From positions 1-21,671 of the forward strand of contig CAYMFU010000136.1 of NCBI GenBank assembly GCA_964389805.1: a DNA stretch of 21,671 nucleotides. The letters run 5' to 3'. Origin of the DNA: JAGTVG01 sp964389805. Its GTDB lineage: Bacteria; Bacteroidota; Bacteroidia; Cytophagales; Cyclobacteriaceae. The notes beneath the pieces are model-generated. The model did no database searches. It saw only the letters and a program-made list of their open reading frames with translations, and was not told where the DNA came from. The first letter of the stretch is position 1; each line of letters begins with the position of its first letter. This document shows positions 1 to 8,318 of the stretch, piece after piece. The translations under genes and the position numbers were made by a program.

Positions 1-803
1 CCATGAAAAGCATTAAAGGAATCCAATTTGTTATTTACCATCCCTGGCCCATGATCAACTATACCCATTTCTGCTTTAATCCTGGGTTCATCTAAAATCG
101 TACTTCCAAATGTATTGATAGAAATAATTGGCAAATGAGAAGAGTAGTAATCCATGGGCGATATAAACCATTCAGGCGTATCCTGGTAGGTTGTAGAAGA
201 ATCCTTAATGCCTACCAACAGGAAGGGTATTGCTGACAGATCACTTGAACTTATAGAACGGTTATGAACTTGTATGGCGAGAATATTCTCCCCATTCATT
301 AATATATTCTTTAATGTTGATGTGGGGATCTGAAATTCCAGGGGAAAACCGCCTGTATACATAGTTGCTTCCCGAGGCGAGTTGGCTTCCGTATCAAAAG
401 CCGGATTTGTTCCTGTTATGTTTGACCTTGCTATTTCAAATCCATTAATATATCCAACAAAAGCATCGTCAAAGTCGATATAAAACAACATATCAGTTAT
501 ATTGCTGGTATCGACCAGGTCGAATTTCATTCGCAGATATACAGAAATCGCCGGTTGTATCTGAGTTGAATCATCTTCATCAGCGTATCCGATCCCTCCG
601 GGTCCGGTCGCCCATTGGCTATCATCAAAAGTTATTTCTTTCCAATCAGAAGGTGGCTCAGATGTGGCGGGACTATAATGCCATACCTGATGCGGATAAA
701 TAAGGGTTTCCCAATGATCAGTTTGATCAATCTGTGCCGATGATATTGATAAACCTAAAGAAAAAAAACCGGTTAAATAACAAAAAAATAATCTACTCAA
801 CAT
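1..803 (-). CDS. CotH-kinase-type secreted protein, N-terminal part (cut by window edge)
   Basis: This gene is not closed inside the window. Reading back from an ATG at 803-801, the frame stays open to base 1 and gives about 267 residues. The first 23 or so residues are a signal peptide (hydrophobic core FFSLGLSI, likely cleavage after SSA). A Trp- and Asp-rich beta-sandwich-like region follows, with DWKEITFDDSQWATGPGG and GENILAIQVHN, as in jelly-roll modules of secreted Bacteroidota proteins. Near residues 235-267, SSHLPIISINTFGSTI followed by DEP and MGI matches the segment that precedes the CotH kinase-like domain in large T9SS-exported proteins; the kinase-like domain itself would lie outside. 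The start is 13 nt behind the stop of the dehydrogenase gene, so it is probably the last visible gene of that operon. The CotH assignment rests on this one conserved segment. Confidence 0.7.
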   Translation of the reverse strand, partial: MLSRLFFCYLTGFFSLGLSISSAQIDQTDHWETLIYPHQVWHYSPATSEPPSDWKEITFDDSQWATGPGGIGYADEDDSTQIQPAISVYLRMKFDLVDTSNITDMLFYIDFDDAFVGYINGFEIARSNITGTNPAFDTEANSPREATMYTGGFPLEFQIPTSTLKNILMNGENILAIQVHNRSISSSDLSAIPFLLVGIKDSSTTYQDTPEWFISPMDYYSSHLPIISINTFGSTILDEPRIKAEMGIVDHGPGMVNNKLDSFNAFH

Positions 804-816
804 TTTATCTATCGCA

Positions 817-1842
817 CTATTCTCTCATATCCAAAGATACAAAATTCCGGTCAACTTCTTTCCAGAGCTTATGCGTTTCCTCCCAAAGTTTAGCGCCTTC
901 TACTTCCTCGTACACCTTGGAGTCCATTTTCTTCTTATTGAACATATGCAGGTATTCATTTGTCAAGCTATCGTAATCTTTTGATATCGCCATATATACA
1001 ACTGCCTTAGCAGCCGTTTCCGGGGATTTGAAAATGATGAAGAAAATCCCTCTTAAGATCTTCCTCAACACCCATGGTGCTTCTTTTACGATATTGGTAT
1101 TAACAGGGCCGGGACATATCACATGAATTCCCACATCAATTCCATTATTTGCATTCATACGGCGTGATAATTCTGTAAAATAAGTATTGGCGACCAACTT
1201 ATAGTAACTGTAGTATTCCATCCCTTTAGATACTCCATATTCCAGATATTTGCCAAATTCATTATAATCTACATATGACGATCCCTGATGGGAATCAGAT
1301 GATATAAACAATATTCTGGCTTCTGACACACCTTTATTGTTGGCTATTATATCATTTGGAATGGTTCCATCTTTTAACAACCGACCGGTTAATATCACAT
1401 TGGAAAGGTAGTTAACAAGAAAAAGTTCTTCCAGCCCAGAACCAGTTTTGCGTGATTTTGGTAAGGCTACGCCTGCATTCAGGATGCAAATATCAATTTG
1501 CCTATTTTCCGCTTTAAGTGTATTACAGAAATTGTGAATGGTATCTACTTTACTCAGATCGAGGTACATCATTTCCACTTTATCAGAGCCACTTAGGGCT
1601 TTCACTTTTTCACCAGCTTCAGGAATCTGCCGTCGGCAAGCCATAATCACATGACCTCCCCGCCTGGCCAGATCCACGGCGAGAGCAAAACCAAGGCCGG
1701 AATTAGCACCAGTCACTAAACAAGTTTTCCCATCAATACGATCTGAATCTTTCAGCCTGTCACTGAGACTCTGCTTTCTGAATAAATCCAGAAAACCTGT
1801 GAGCGCTGCAACAATGGGATTATCAAATCTGCCTTCAGCCAT
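817..1842 (-). CDS. short-chain dehydrogenase/reductase (retinol dehydrogenase-like)
   Basis: This 341-residue protein is a classical SDR oxidoreductase, expected to be cytoplasmic and to interconvert an alcohol and a carbonyl with NAD(P)H. The Rossmann motif TGANSGLG is at residues 44-51. The Arg pair in MACRR (70-71) after the second strand suggests NADP(H). NAG follows at 122-124, the catalytic Ser is in LFISSDS (about 181), the YxxxK pair is Y211/K215 in YYSYYKLVAN, and PGPVNT is at 244-249. The 40-residue N-terminal lead and the loop around 160-175 resemble the retinol dehydrogenase/WWOX-like branch rather than fatty-acid synthesis reductases. The ATG lies 2 nt after the stop of the metallo-hydrolase gene, so the two are almost certainly co-transcribed and coupled. 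One attractive inference is that it oxidises the alcohol released by that hydrolase. The substrate cannot be read from sequence. Confidence 0.9.
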   Translation of the reverse strand: MAEGRFDNPIVAALTGFLDLFRKQSLSDRLKDSDRIDGKTCLVTGANSGLGFALAVDLARRGGHVIMACRRQIPEAGEKVKALSGSDKVEMMYLDLSKVDTIHNFCNTLKAENRQIDICILNAGVALPKSRKTGSGLEELFLVNYLSNVILTGRLLKDGTIPNDIIANNKGVSEARILFISSDSHQGSSYVDYNEFGKYLEYGVSKGMEYYSYYKLVANTYFTELSRRMNANNGIDVGIHVICPGPVNTNIVKEAPWVLRKILRGIFFIIFKSPETAAKAVVYMAISKDYDSLTNEYLHMFNKKKMDSKVYEEVEGAKLWEETHKLWKEVDRNFVSLDMRE

Positions 1843-1844
1843 AT

Positions 1845-3356
1845 TTATTCTTTGATTTCTGTATCTAATTTATTTTTCATCATCCCCCTGACCATAGCCA
1901 TATGGTCAAGATAGGCTAGCATTTCCTGGGTATTACTCTCCGGATCCATGATCCTCTTACTATACACTTCAATAACCAGTCTCTGAACATCTTCGTTTTC
2001 AGGTTCTGCTAAGAAAGCCCAGTCGGCAATATGCGTCGCCATCACAATATCACTTTTTACCATATTTCTGGCCACTGAAATCATATTAGGTATTCCACCA
2101 GCCATTTCAGTAATTACTTTTGATTGGTTCTCTATTGTAGAAGGCGACCAGTTTGATGGAATATCATCCCACCAACCGGTATATTGTCGAATGACCATTT
2201 TTGAAATGTCCTTTTCGGATACATATAAGGTTTGCAGACTTGGATGATCCTTTAACCTGTCGGGTAATACGATTGATTGAAAGATTTGATCTTTCCTCAA
2301 TCCATTATTTAATCCGTCAATAGTATAAGATTCGATAAATAATAAAGTTTCAGCTAAGATTGAAAGGTTCTCTCCTATTCTTTCTTTCCCCTCTAAAACA
2401 TTCCCGTGACCAGGCAATAAAACATCAGCTTTTAATCCAGCCATTTCCTGCAAAGCTATCGCCCAATCACCCACATAACGCTGCACCCTTTTTCCATTTC
2501 CCGCATTTGGTAAAAATCCCTGGTAATAATCTGCAGAAGCTAATATCTTTCTTCCAGGCATCCAAACGTATAACTGGTCGTCCGTTTCTCCTTTGTGATG
2601 TTTCAGGACAAATAGTTCATTGCCGATTTCGAGGTTCAGCGAATCATTAAAAGTGATTGTAGGCCAGATTATATCTGAATCCGTAGCCGGTAATTGCTCT
2701 AAAGGTTGGCTCATATTCTTAGCTATGGAACCACGCAGTCTCAAATATCTTTTGAACCGGTCCAGGATGTTTTCATGCGCAACAATCTGTGGTGTTTCAC
2801 CAGCTTCAATAAATGCCCAGGTCCCATAACTGTGATCGACATGTCCGTGGGTATAAATGATGGTATGAACAGGCTGGTCACTAACTTTTCTGGCAGCATC
2901 GTATAAGGCAGGCCCTGCAGGCGACATTCCAGTATCAATAATGACAAGCCCCTCAACAGTTTTTACAATTACAGCATTGACAATAGGCATTCGGACAATC
3001 CAGGTATCCGGATATACTTCTTCAATTTCCGTTTTCCCTTTTATATCCTTGATAGCTTCCGGAAGCCTGGAAAACATATTTTTAGCAGCCACTATTGACA
3101 TCTCTTCATTTCCAAAGGATCCGCCTTTCATAATCTGGGATATAAGCCTGGGATGCTCCATGAGAACCAGTTCGCGATCATCCAGTCCCACAATTTGGGC
3201 AACAGAACTTGTTGTGGCTTCTTTAAAGTCACCAATTTTATTTTCTATTATTCCGCTTTTATCATTCCTGCCTAAATAATATCCTGCCAGAAGAATTATT
3301 AATCCTGAAATTACAAGCAAAAAATATTTCCTAAATGAATTTGATGTCTTTTTCAT
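1845..3356 (-). CDS. alkylsulfatase-like metallo-beta-lactamase-fold hydrolase
   Basis: This 503-residue protein has a membrane-anchor or signal segment at about 9-28 (YFLLVISGLIILLAGYYLG), so it acts outside the cytoplasm. The metal motif HxHxDH is present as THGHVDH (H170, H172, D174, H175). Further candidate ligands are in HHKGETDDQ, SADYY and LLPGHGN. After the hydrolase domain, a helical stretch with IRQYTGWWDDIPSNWSP and then DWAFLAEPENEDVQRL matches the dimerisation domain of class III alkylsulfatases (SdsA1/BDS1 type), which release alcohols from alkyl sulfates by inverting hydrolysis. SdsA1-type enzymes are about 650 residues and carry a C-terminal SCP2-like domain; this protein ends before it. 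Acidic positions that are Glu in SdsA1 appear to be Asp here. It lies in an operon with the dioxygenase upstream and the SDR downstream. Fold and subfamily are fairly sure; alkyl sulfate as substrate is inference. Confidence 0.82.
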   Translation of the reverse strand: MKKTSNSFRKYFLLVISGLIILLAGYYLGRNDKSGIIENKIGDFKEATTSSVAQIVGLDDRELVLMEHPRLISQIMKGGSFGNEEMSIVAAKNMFSRLPEAIKDIKGKTEIEEVYPDTWIVRMPIVNAVIVKTVEGLVIIDTGMSPAGPALYDAARKVSDQPVHTIIYTHGHVDHSYGTWAFIEAGETPQIVAHENILDRFKRYLRLRGSIAKNMSQPLEQLPATDSDIIWPTITFNDSLNLEIGNELFVLKHHKGETDDQLYVWMPGRKILASADYYQGFLPNAGNGKRVQRYVGDWAIALQEMAGLKADVLLPGHGNVLEGKERIGENLSILAETLLFIESYTIDGLNNGLRKDQIFQSIVLPDRLKDHPSLQTLYVSEKDISKMVIRQYTGWWDDIPSNWSPSTIENQSKVITEMAGGIPNMISVARNMVKSDIVMATHIADWAFLAEPENEDVQRLVIEVYSKRIMDPESNTQEMLAYLDHMAMVRGMMKNKLDTEIKE

Positions 3357-3460
3357 TCAAATTAATAGATGATAGATTTTGGTTGCAATAATAAGGAATT
3401 TAGACATATCCTTATCAAAACCAGGGATGGTAATTAGGAATGAATTTACTTTTATGCCTG

Positions 3461-4390
3461 CTACCAGTTTTTCAATCCAAGAAGCTTTTCTCCAAGTTCT
3501 GTTAATTCAGCACGGTTATATTTTGTTTGCTCCCAGTTTCTTGGATCACCAGGAAATGCATATCCTTCAGGTGGAATGCGGTCTCGCCAGGAATTAATTC
3601 TCCATTCTCTCAATTCCTGATTATCTTCCTGTGCGGGTGTCATGGCTATATATTGCGCTATTCGTGGCACGCTTGAACGATTAGGACGTATTCCATGTGC
3701 CAGCATGCTATTCCAGATTAAAAGGTCCCCTGCTTTAGTTTCAATTTGTTCTACTTCAAATCCAGCTACATCCGGTTTGAAAGGATCCCTGTCCTCAGGC
3801 TGAGTTTTTACCCATTCATCAAAATGTTGGAATAATTCCGGAACACACTGGAACCCTCCGGTTTCATTTGTTGTATCGGATAAGGATAATACACCCTGAA
3901 CGTTGTTATTACGGTCAGGATCAGAAGTATCGATATCCCAATGGATAAATCCTTTAAACTCATCTTTCCGAACCGGGAAATTCAGGTTACAGCGGTCGAT
4001 TGATACCCATAGTTTTTCTGTTCCCCAAATATCAACGAAGATGTCATATATCTTCGGATACTGACGGTTGTCCCACATTAATGGGTTGTTGTATATCTCA
4101 ACCATTCCGCTGTTGATCAGCTCTTTCATTTCCATTTCCTTTCGGGGAGGTTTGTACCATGTAGCGGGATCATCAGGATCTTTTTCTTCAAATTCCCAGA
4201 TACATTCAACCATCCGGTCTATGTAATCCTTAGGTACCACATCCCGGAGGTGTACATATCCCTTATTCTGCCAATGTGCCCAATCCTCTTCCGTCAAAAT
4301 CCGATGAGGTTCATTATTTTTTCTTTCGTTAAAGGAGTTTTGCCGGTAATAACCGATGCTGGCATTTCCGGGTTGTTTTTCGTATCTCAT
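3461..4390 (-). CDS. phytanoyl-CoA dioxygenase family protein (Fe(II)/2-oxoglutarate oxygenase)
   Basis: This 309-residue soluble protein has no signal peptide and belongs to the PhyH family, which hydroxylates lipids, amino acids or small natural products using Fe(II), O2 and 2-oxoglutarate. The facial triad is visible as HWD (H150, D152) and the distal H232 in SMLAHGIRPN. R243 in VPRIAQYIAM is the likely 2-oxoglutarate-binding Arg. The sequence TNETGGFQCVPELFQHF between the two halves is typical of the family's double-stranded beta-helix. It is the first gene of the minus-strand cluster, 104 nt ahead of the alkylsulfatase-like gene. Spacing is wider than in the rest of the cluster, so a separate promoter for the next gene is possible. 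The window gives no direct clue to its substrate; hydroxylation of a lipid or of a sulfate ester (as 2-oxoglutarate-dependent alkylsulfatases do) are both options. Confidence 0.87.
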   Translation of the reverse strand: MRYEKQPGNASIGYYRQNSFNERKNNEPHRILTEEDWAHWQNKGYVHLRDVVPKDYIDRMVECIWEFEEKDPDDPATWYKPPRKEMEMKELINSGMVEIYNNPLMWDNRQYPKIYDIFVDIWGTEKLWVSIDRCNLNFPVRKDEFKGFIHWDIDTSDPDRNNNVQGVLSLSDTTNETGGFQCVPELFQHFDEWVKTQPEDRDPFKPDVAGFEVEQIETKAGDLLIWNSMLAHGIRPNRSSVPRIAQYIAMTPAQEDNQELREWRINSWRDRIPPEGYAFPGDPRNWEQTKYNRAELTELGEKLLGLKNW

Positions 4391-4592
4391 GAGTGGTCAA
4401 TATTTAGATCCTAGACGGATTTAATTAATTAAAATACGCAATATTGTCCTCGCTGGAGTAATAAACATCTGGCAATATATTAAGAAATTTCTTAATCCTG
4501 AACGCTGAAAGGTTGATTATTAATCTTCTTAATGATCCTGATTTATAATTGACTATTGGAATAGGATCTGAAACAACCTTTTAAATATTCAT

Positions 4593-4619
4593 AAAAAAAG
4601 GATTATCAAAAGCCCTTTT
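4593..4619 (-). terminator. rho-independent terminator of the small lipoprotein gene
   Basis: On the minus strand, AAAAGG and CCTTTT form a 6-bp stem around a 12-nt loop, followed by an uninterrupted T run (A run at 4593-4599 on the plus strand). It lies 19 nt after the stop at 4639 and ahead of the dioxygenase gene, so it should separate the lipoprotein transcript from the downstream cluster. The stem is short and AT-rich, hence moderate confidence. The rest of the gap to 4390 shows nothing else recognisable. Confidence 0.55.
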
Positions 4620-4638
4620 CTATATGAATTCAATTAGA

Positions 4639-5193
4639 TCAGGTTACCTCTCCTGATATCGTATCTTCTATATAAATATTGATTGTAAAACTTACCGGTT
4701 TATCACTAACTGATCCTGTAACTTGTCCGTTTAATATACCCTCATTATCCTTCAGTTTCTGATTAAGTGTACTTACTGCAGTGGGATTTAGATCAACCTC
4801 TAGAATCTCTCCTCCCGGCATTATATGGTCACTGGGTGTGAATGCATTAGCACCGGAGAGATTAATACTTACACCTTCGATGAGGACTGTCCCGTCAAAT
4901 ACTATATCATCAGACTCAGCAAAGTAATTTGTAACTGTTATCCAAATTCGAGTTATGCTATGGCTGTCGATATATTCAAGATTATCCGCAACATCAGGGT
5001 TTATACTAGCGTCGTAAGTAAAACTCTCATTAATAAGATTATCAGGATCATCAGCTTCAACACTGACAGGAATGCTGCCACGCAGCTCAACTGGTATCTC
5101 AAAATCATCGATACCTCGAATTTCGTCAATCAAATCGCACCTGAAGAGCAGGGAAAGTAAAAGTGCAAGGGGTAGTATTCTTAGATTTTTCAT
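4639..5193 (-). CDS. small exported protein, probable lipoprotein, unknown function
   Basis: I do not recognise this 184-residue protein. From the ATG at 5193 it begins with a basic-hydrophobic leader (MKNLRILPLALLLSLLF) followed by Arg and Cys19, then DLIDE. A Cys there with an acidic tail fits lipoprotein export in Bacteroidota, but Arg just before the Cys is unusual for a lipobox. The mature part is acidic and beta-rich, with ITRIWITVTNYF and DDIVFDGTVLI, and reads like an immunoglobulin-type or LEA-like surface sandwich. The frame continues upstream to 5361, but that start was rejected because the extra residues would put the signal peptide in mid-protein and would overlap the divergent gene's reading frame. 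It is monocistronic with its own terminator. Confidence 0.68.
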   Translation of the reverse strand: MKNLRILPLALLLSLLFRCDLIDEIRGIDDFEIPVELRGSIPVSVEADDPDNLINESFTYDASINPDVADNLEYIDSHSITRIWITVTNYFAESDDIVFDGTVLIEGVSINLSGANAFTPSDHIMPGGEILEVDLNPTAVSTLNQKLKDNEGILNGQVTGSVSDKPVSFTINIYIEDTISGEVT

Positions 5194-5464
5194 ATTTTTA
5201 AGGGTTTTTGTCCAATCAATATAAAAAAAGAATACAAGAAACCCAAGAAAATGGAGGGTTAAAAAAGACTTTGTTTTTAAAAAGATAGAAATTATTGTTT
5301 CGTTATTCATTTCCAGGAATCTGTGCTGAATAGAGAGGTTGGTCAACCCATCTACATCCATCCTGCTTGTTTCAAGGATGAATGCCCTTGATCATATCCT
5401 TATTTCATTTAAAAAGTATATTTTTACCTCAAATTCTGATCGTTTAAATATTATTGAATCTGTC

Positions 5465-6886
5465 ATGTATAATAGCATTGTTCTGAAGCTTCTATATTTA
5501 ATCATTTCCTTTGCGTTTTCAATTTCATTATGTTCTGCGGATGTCAGTGAAAGGTCCAAAAACGAACCAAATTTTCTTATTTTTATTGCCGATGACGCAG
5601 GCATGGATTTTGGATGCTATGGTAATCCATATATAAGAACTCCTAACATAGATAAACTTGCCGAATCCGGATTACTTTTTGAAAATACATTTCTTACTTC
5701 TCCACAGTGTAGCCCATCGCGAATCAGTATATTATCAGGGCAATATCCCCACACCACAAGAACCGAAGACCTTCACACACCTCTCCCCGAAGGAGTTAAC
5801 TTTATCACTACCCACCTGAAAAAGGAAGGATATTTTACCGGTAGCAATGGTAAAACACATTGGGGCCCGAATGGGGACAGGCAATTCGACTGGTATAATA
5901 GCTCGTTTGATACTTTTCAGAATTTCATAAAGGATTCTAAAGGTAAGCCCTTTTTTTTCTGGACTGGTTTTCACGATCCACACAGGATTTATAATCCTGG
6001 AATAATTAGCCAGCCACATAATCCTGATAGTGTTGTAGTTCGCACGCATCTTGTTGATGATGACAGAACACGCAGGGATCTTGCAATGTACTATGATGAA
6101 ATTTCCAGGCTGGATAGCATTGTAGGAACATATCTTGATATTCTTGATAAGGAAAAATTACTGGATGAAACCTATATTATCTTTTTAAGCGACAATGGTG
6201 CTCCCTTTCCAAGGGAAAAGGGGAGCCTGTATGATACAGGTATCAAAACACCTTTCATCGTCCTTGGCCCGGATGTTCCCGAAGGGGAAATGTACGACGG
6301 ACTAATGAGTGTAATTGATCTGGCTCCTACCATACTCGACCTTGCCGAAATTGAAATTCCTGAATATATGCCAGGTATGAGCTTTTTGCCATTATTAAAA
6401 GGTGACCTGATCATATCTCCAGAATTCGTCTATAGCGAACGTAACTGGCATGACTGTGATGAACACATGCGCAGTATTCGTAGCGACCAATATAAGCTTA
6501 TCTTAAATGCATACACTGAGCGACCTCATGGTACAGCGGCTGATCTTGCCAATAGCCCTTCGTGGTTCAGTCTGTTGGATTTAAAACACACTGGGGATCT
6601 AAGCAATGAACAAGCCTTGATTTTCACTGTTCCTAGACCATCTGTTGAACTCTATAATCTTAAAATGGACCCTGAGGAGTATCACAACCTGGCTTTCGAT
6701 CCAAAATACCGTCAAACTGCAGAGTATTTACTTCAGGAACTACAGAAATGGATGGATAATACCGATGATTTCCCTTCTACTTTTAGGACCAGAAGAGACC
6801 ATACCGACCGAATATCAGGGATCAGATATTATTTTGAGGTACCGGAACTTGAAAATGACCTGCCAAAGAAAGATTCAATACCTTAA
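5465..6886 (+). CDS. exported sulfatase (type I, formylglycine-dependent)
   Basis: This 473-residue enzyme hydrolyses a sulfate ester or sulfamate. The signature CSPSR is complete: Cys82 would be converted to formylglycine, which needs a maturase encoded elsewhere. Other active-site features are the metal Asp pair in IADDAG (43-44), K130 and H132 in GKTHWGP, H170 in FHDPHR, the DNG pair D243/N244 and K252 in REKGS. The C-terminal part has SVIDLAPTILDLAEI and FVYSERNWHD, and the overall pattern is closest to the N-sulfoglucosamine sulfohydrolase-like branch, though substrate is not certain. The start at 5465 puts a signal peptide (LLYLIISFAFSISLCSA) at the N-terminus; the frame extends back to 5339 but that would bury it. 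The aldolase gene follows after 12 nt, so the two form a probable operon, divergent from the lipoprotein gene. Confidence 0.9.
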   Translation: MYNSIVLKLLYLIISFAFSISLCSADVSERSKNEPNFLIFIADDAGMDFGCYGNPYIRTPNIDKLAESGLLFENTFLTSPQCSPSRISILSGQYPHTTRTEDLHTPLPEGVNFITTHLKKEGYFTGSNGKTHWGPNGDRQFDWYNSSFDTFQNFIKDSKGKPFFFWTGFHDPHRIYNPGIISQPHNPDSVVVRTHLVDDDRTRRDLAMYYDEISRLDSIVGTYLDILDKEKLLDETYIIFLSDNGAPFPREKGSLYDTGIKTPFIVLGPDVPEGEMYDGLMSVIDLAPTILDLAEIEIPEYMPGMSFLPLLKGDLIISPEFVYSERNWHDCDEHMRSIRSDQYKLILNAYTERPHGTAADLANSPSWFSLLDLKHTGDLSNEQALIFTVPRPSVELYNLKMDPEEYHNLAFDPKYRQTAEYLLQELQKWMDNTDDFPSTFRTRRDHTDRISGIRYYFEVPELENDLPKKDSIP

Positions 6887-6898
6887 TTTTTTAATCTA

Positions 6899-8032
6899 AT
6901 GAAAAAGGAAATAGCAAAACTTATTGAAGTATCACAGGCCTATGGAAAACAAAAAGACTATACATTAGGAGGTGGTGGCAACACATCGTTTAAAGATCAA
7001 GATCATCTATATGTTAAAGCCAGTGGTCATTCTTTAGCGACAATAAATGAAAATGGATTTGCAGTGCTTGACAGAGGAAAACTGCAGGCTATGATCCACA
7101 AAACCTATAGTGAGGATCCTCAGATACGGGAGCATGAGGTAAAGGAAGATCTGATGGCTAGCCGTATAGATCCGGAGAGTAATTTACGCCCTTCTGTTGA
7201 AACTTCCTTGCATGAGGCCATCAATTATGCCTACGTGGTGCATATGCATCCCCATATGATAAATGGGATGCTTTGTTCAAAAACTGCCGCCTCCTTTACA
7301 AGAGAGCTATTTGGTGACAAGGGAATATATGTGCCTTACACTGATCCGGGAATGATCCTCTTTATAAAAGTATTGAAATTAATCGAGGAATACAGGGAAA
7401 CACATTCCGAGGATCCCAGCTATATCTTTCTACAGAATCATGGTGTATTTGTTAATGCCGATTCGATTGAAGAAATTAATGAACTGTATCAGTATATTGA
7501 TAATCAGTTGATATCCGTAATCGGAAAACGTTTAAGTATTTCTGACAGAATGATTCCAGTTCAGGCTCAAAGGCAACTGAATGTATTGTATGACTATTTA
7601 TCAGATAATAAGTTCATTGACAACGGGTTCAATTCATTAATAGAGCGATTCACATCCAACCAGTCTACCCTTAGTGGGATTCTAAAACCGTTTATCCCTG
7701 ATCAAATTGTATACTGCAAAGCATACCCTCTTATCATCCCAAATAGTGACAAGGTAATCGATGCTATTGATCTGGGTGCGATGTTTACTGAATATAAAAA
7801 GCAGCATGGTTTTGATCCAAAAGTGATCTTGCTTGAAAAAGGGCCGTTGGTTGCAGTAGAAGATAATAAAAAATCGGCTGACCTTGTATTGGATATGTTT
7901 GAAGATGCTATGAGAATTTCTTATTATTCCGAGTTCTTTGGAGGACCCAATTTTATGAGAGATGATCAGATCGCCTTTATAGAAAATTGGGAAGTTGAAC
8001 ACTACCGTCAAAAAATTGCTAAAAGCGTATAG
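6899..8032 (+). CDS. class II aldolase/adducin family protein
   Basis: This 377-residue cytoplasmic protein carries the zinc-dependent class II aldolase fold. The phosphate/substrate loop is GGGGNTSFK (24-32). SVETSLHEAIN includes the expected catalytic acid (E101), HMHPH gives zinc ligands H115 and H117, and QNHGVFV gives H181. Sequence and length resemble the aldolase half of the RhaD-type bifunctional rhamnulose-1-phosphate aldolase/dehydrogenase, but the fused SDR half is absent. The last 150 residues (after about 230) are an extra alpha/beta extension also seen in that group. It is the second gene of an operon with the sulfatase, which suggests that the desulfated product, perhaps a deoxysugar or a sugar acid, is cleaved to smaller carbonyl compounds. 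A dehydratase or decarboxylase role remains possible within the superfamily. Confidence 0.8.
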   Translation: MKKEIAKLIEVSQAYGKQKDYTLGGGGNTSFKDQDHLYVKASGHSLATINENGFAVLDRGKLQAMIHKTYSEDPQIREHEVKEDLMASRIDPESNLRPSVETSLHEAINYAYVVHMHPHMINGMLCSKTAASFTRELFGDKGIYVPYTDPGMILFIKVLKLIEEYRETHSEDPSYIFLQNHGVFVNADSIEEINELYQYIDNQLISVIGKRLSISDRMIPVQAQRQLNVLYDYLSDNKFIDNGFNSLIERFTSNQSTLSGILKPFIPDQIVYCKAYPLIIPNSDKVIDAIDLGAMFTEYKKQHGFDPKVILLEKGPLVAVEDNKKSADLVLDMFEDAMRISYYSEFFGGPNFMRDDQIAFIENWEVEHYRQKIAKSV

Positions 8033-8061
8033 GCAATTAGTTCACCCTCATCTAATAGCGA

Positions 8062-8098
8062 CAGGATCCCTGCATGTTCAGAGAATTCAGGATTCCTG
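8062..8098. repeat. paired near-identical palindromes downstream of the aldolase gene
   Basis: CAGGATCCCTG (8062-8072) and CAGGATTCCTG (8088-8098) are each nearly self-complementary and are also imperfectly complementary to each other, so the segment can form a hairpin. No T run follows, so it is not a standard terminator. The rest of the 8033-8318 gap shows only AT-rich sequence and the promoter element noted at 8277. Confidence 0.35.
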
Positions 8099-8276
8099 CC
8101 AAATCAAATAATTAAAGGATTCCCCCAAATTCCATTAATCACGTTTGGCCCATTTTTGTAGCTTCAAAAAATCCACATGGATTCAAATAAATAAATGAAC
8201 CAAAAAATATCCTTTAATTCTCTAATAATCAGAGGTTACTATCGTTACAATTAAAGCATTAAATGATGTAAGAATA

Positions 8277-8284
8277 TAATTTTG
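8277..8284 (+). promoter_or_regulatory. candidate Bacteroidota -7 box for the gene at 8319
   Basis: TAATTTTG matches the TAnnTTTG -7 consensus of the Bacteroidota primary sigma factor exactly. It sits 34 nt before the ATG at 8319, leaving a leader of roughly 25-30 nt. No clear TTG or TTTG -33 element is found at the usual distance, so the assignment rests on one box. Confidence 0.4.
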
Positions 8285-8318
8285 TTATGTATTTAATTTT
8301 TTGAAAACCTAAGCTATC

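Noticed and set aside
5194..5361. Upstream start for the small lipoprotein gene at 5361
   Set aside because: It would put the signal peptide in the middle of the protein and overlap the divergent sulfatase frame.
5339..5464. Upstream start for the sulfatase gene at 5339
   Set aside because: The start at 5465 places a clear signal peptide at the N-terminus; the extra 42 residues are unlike sulfatases.
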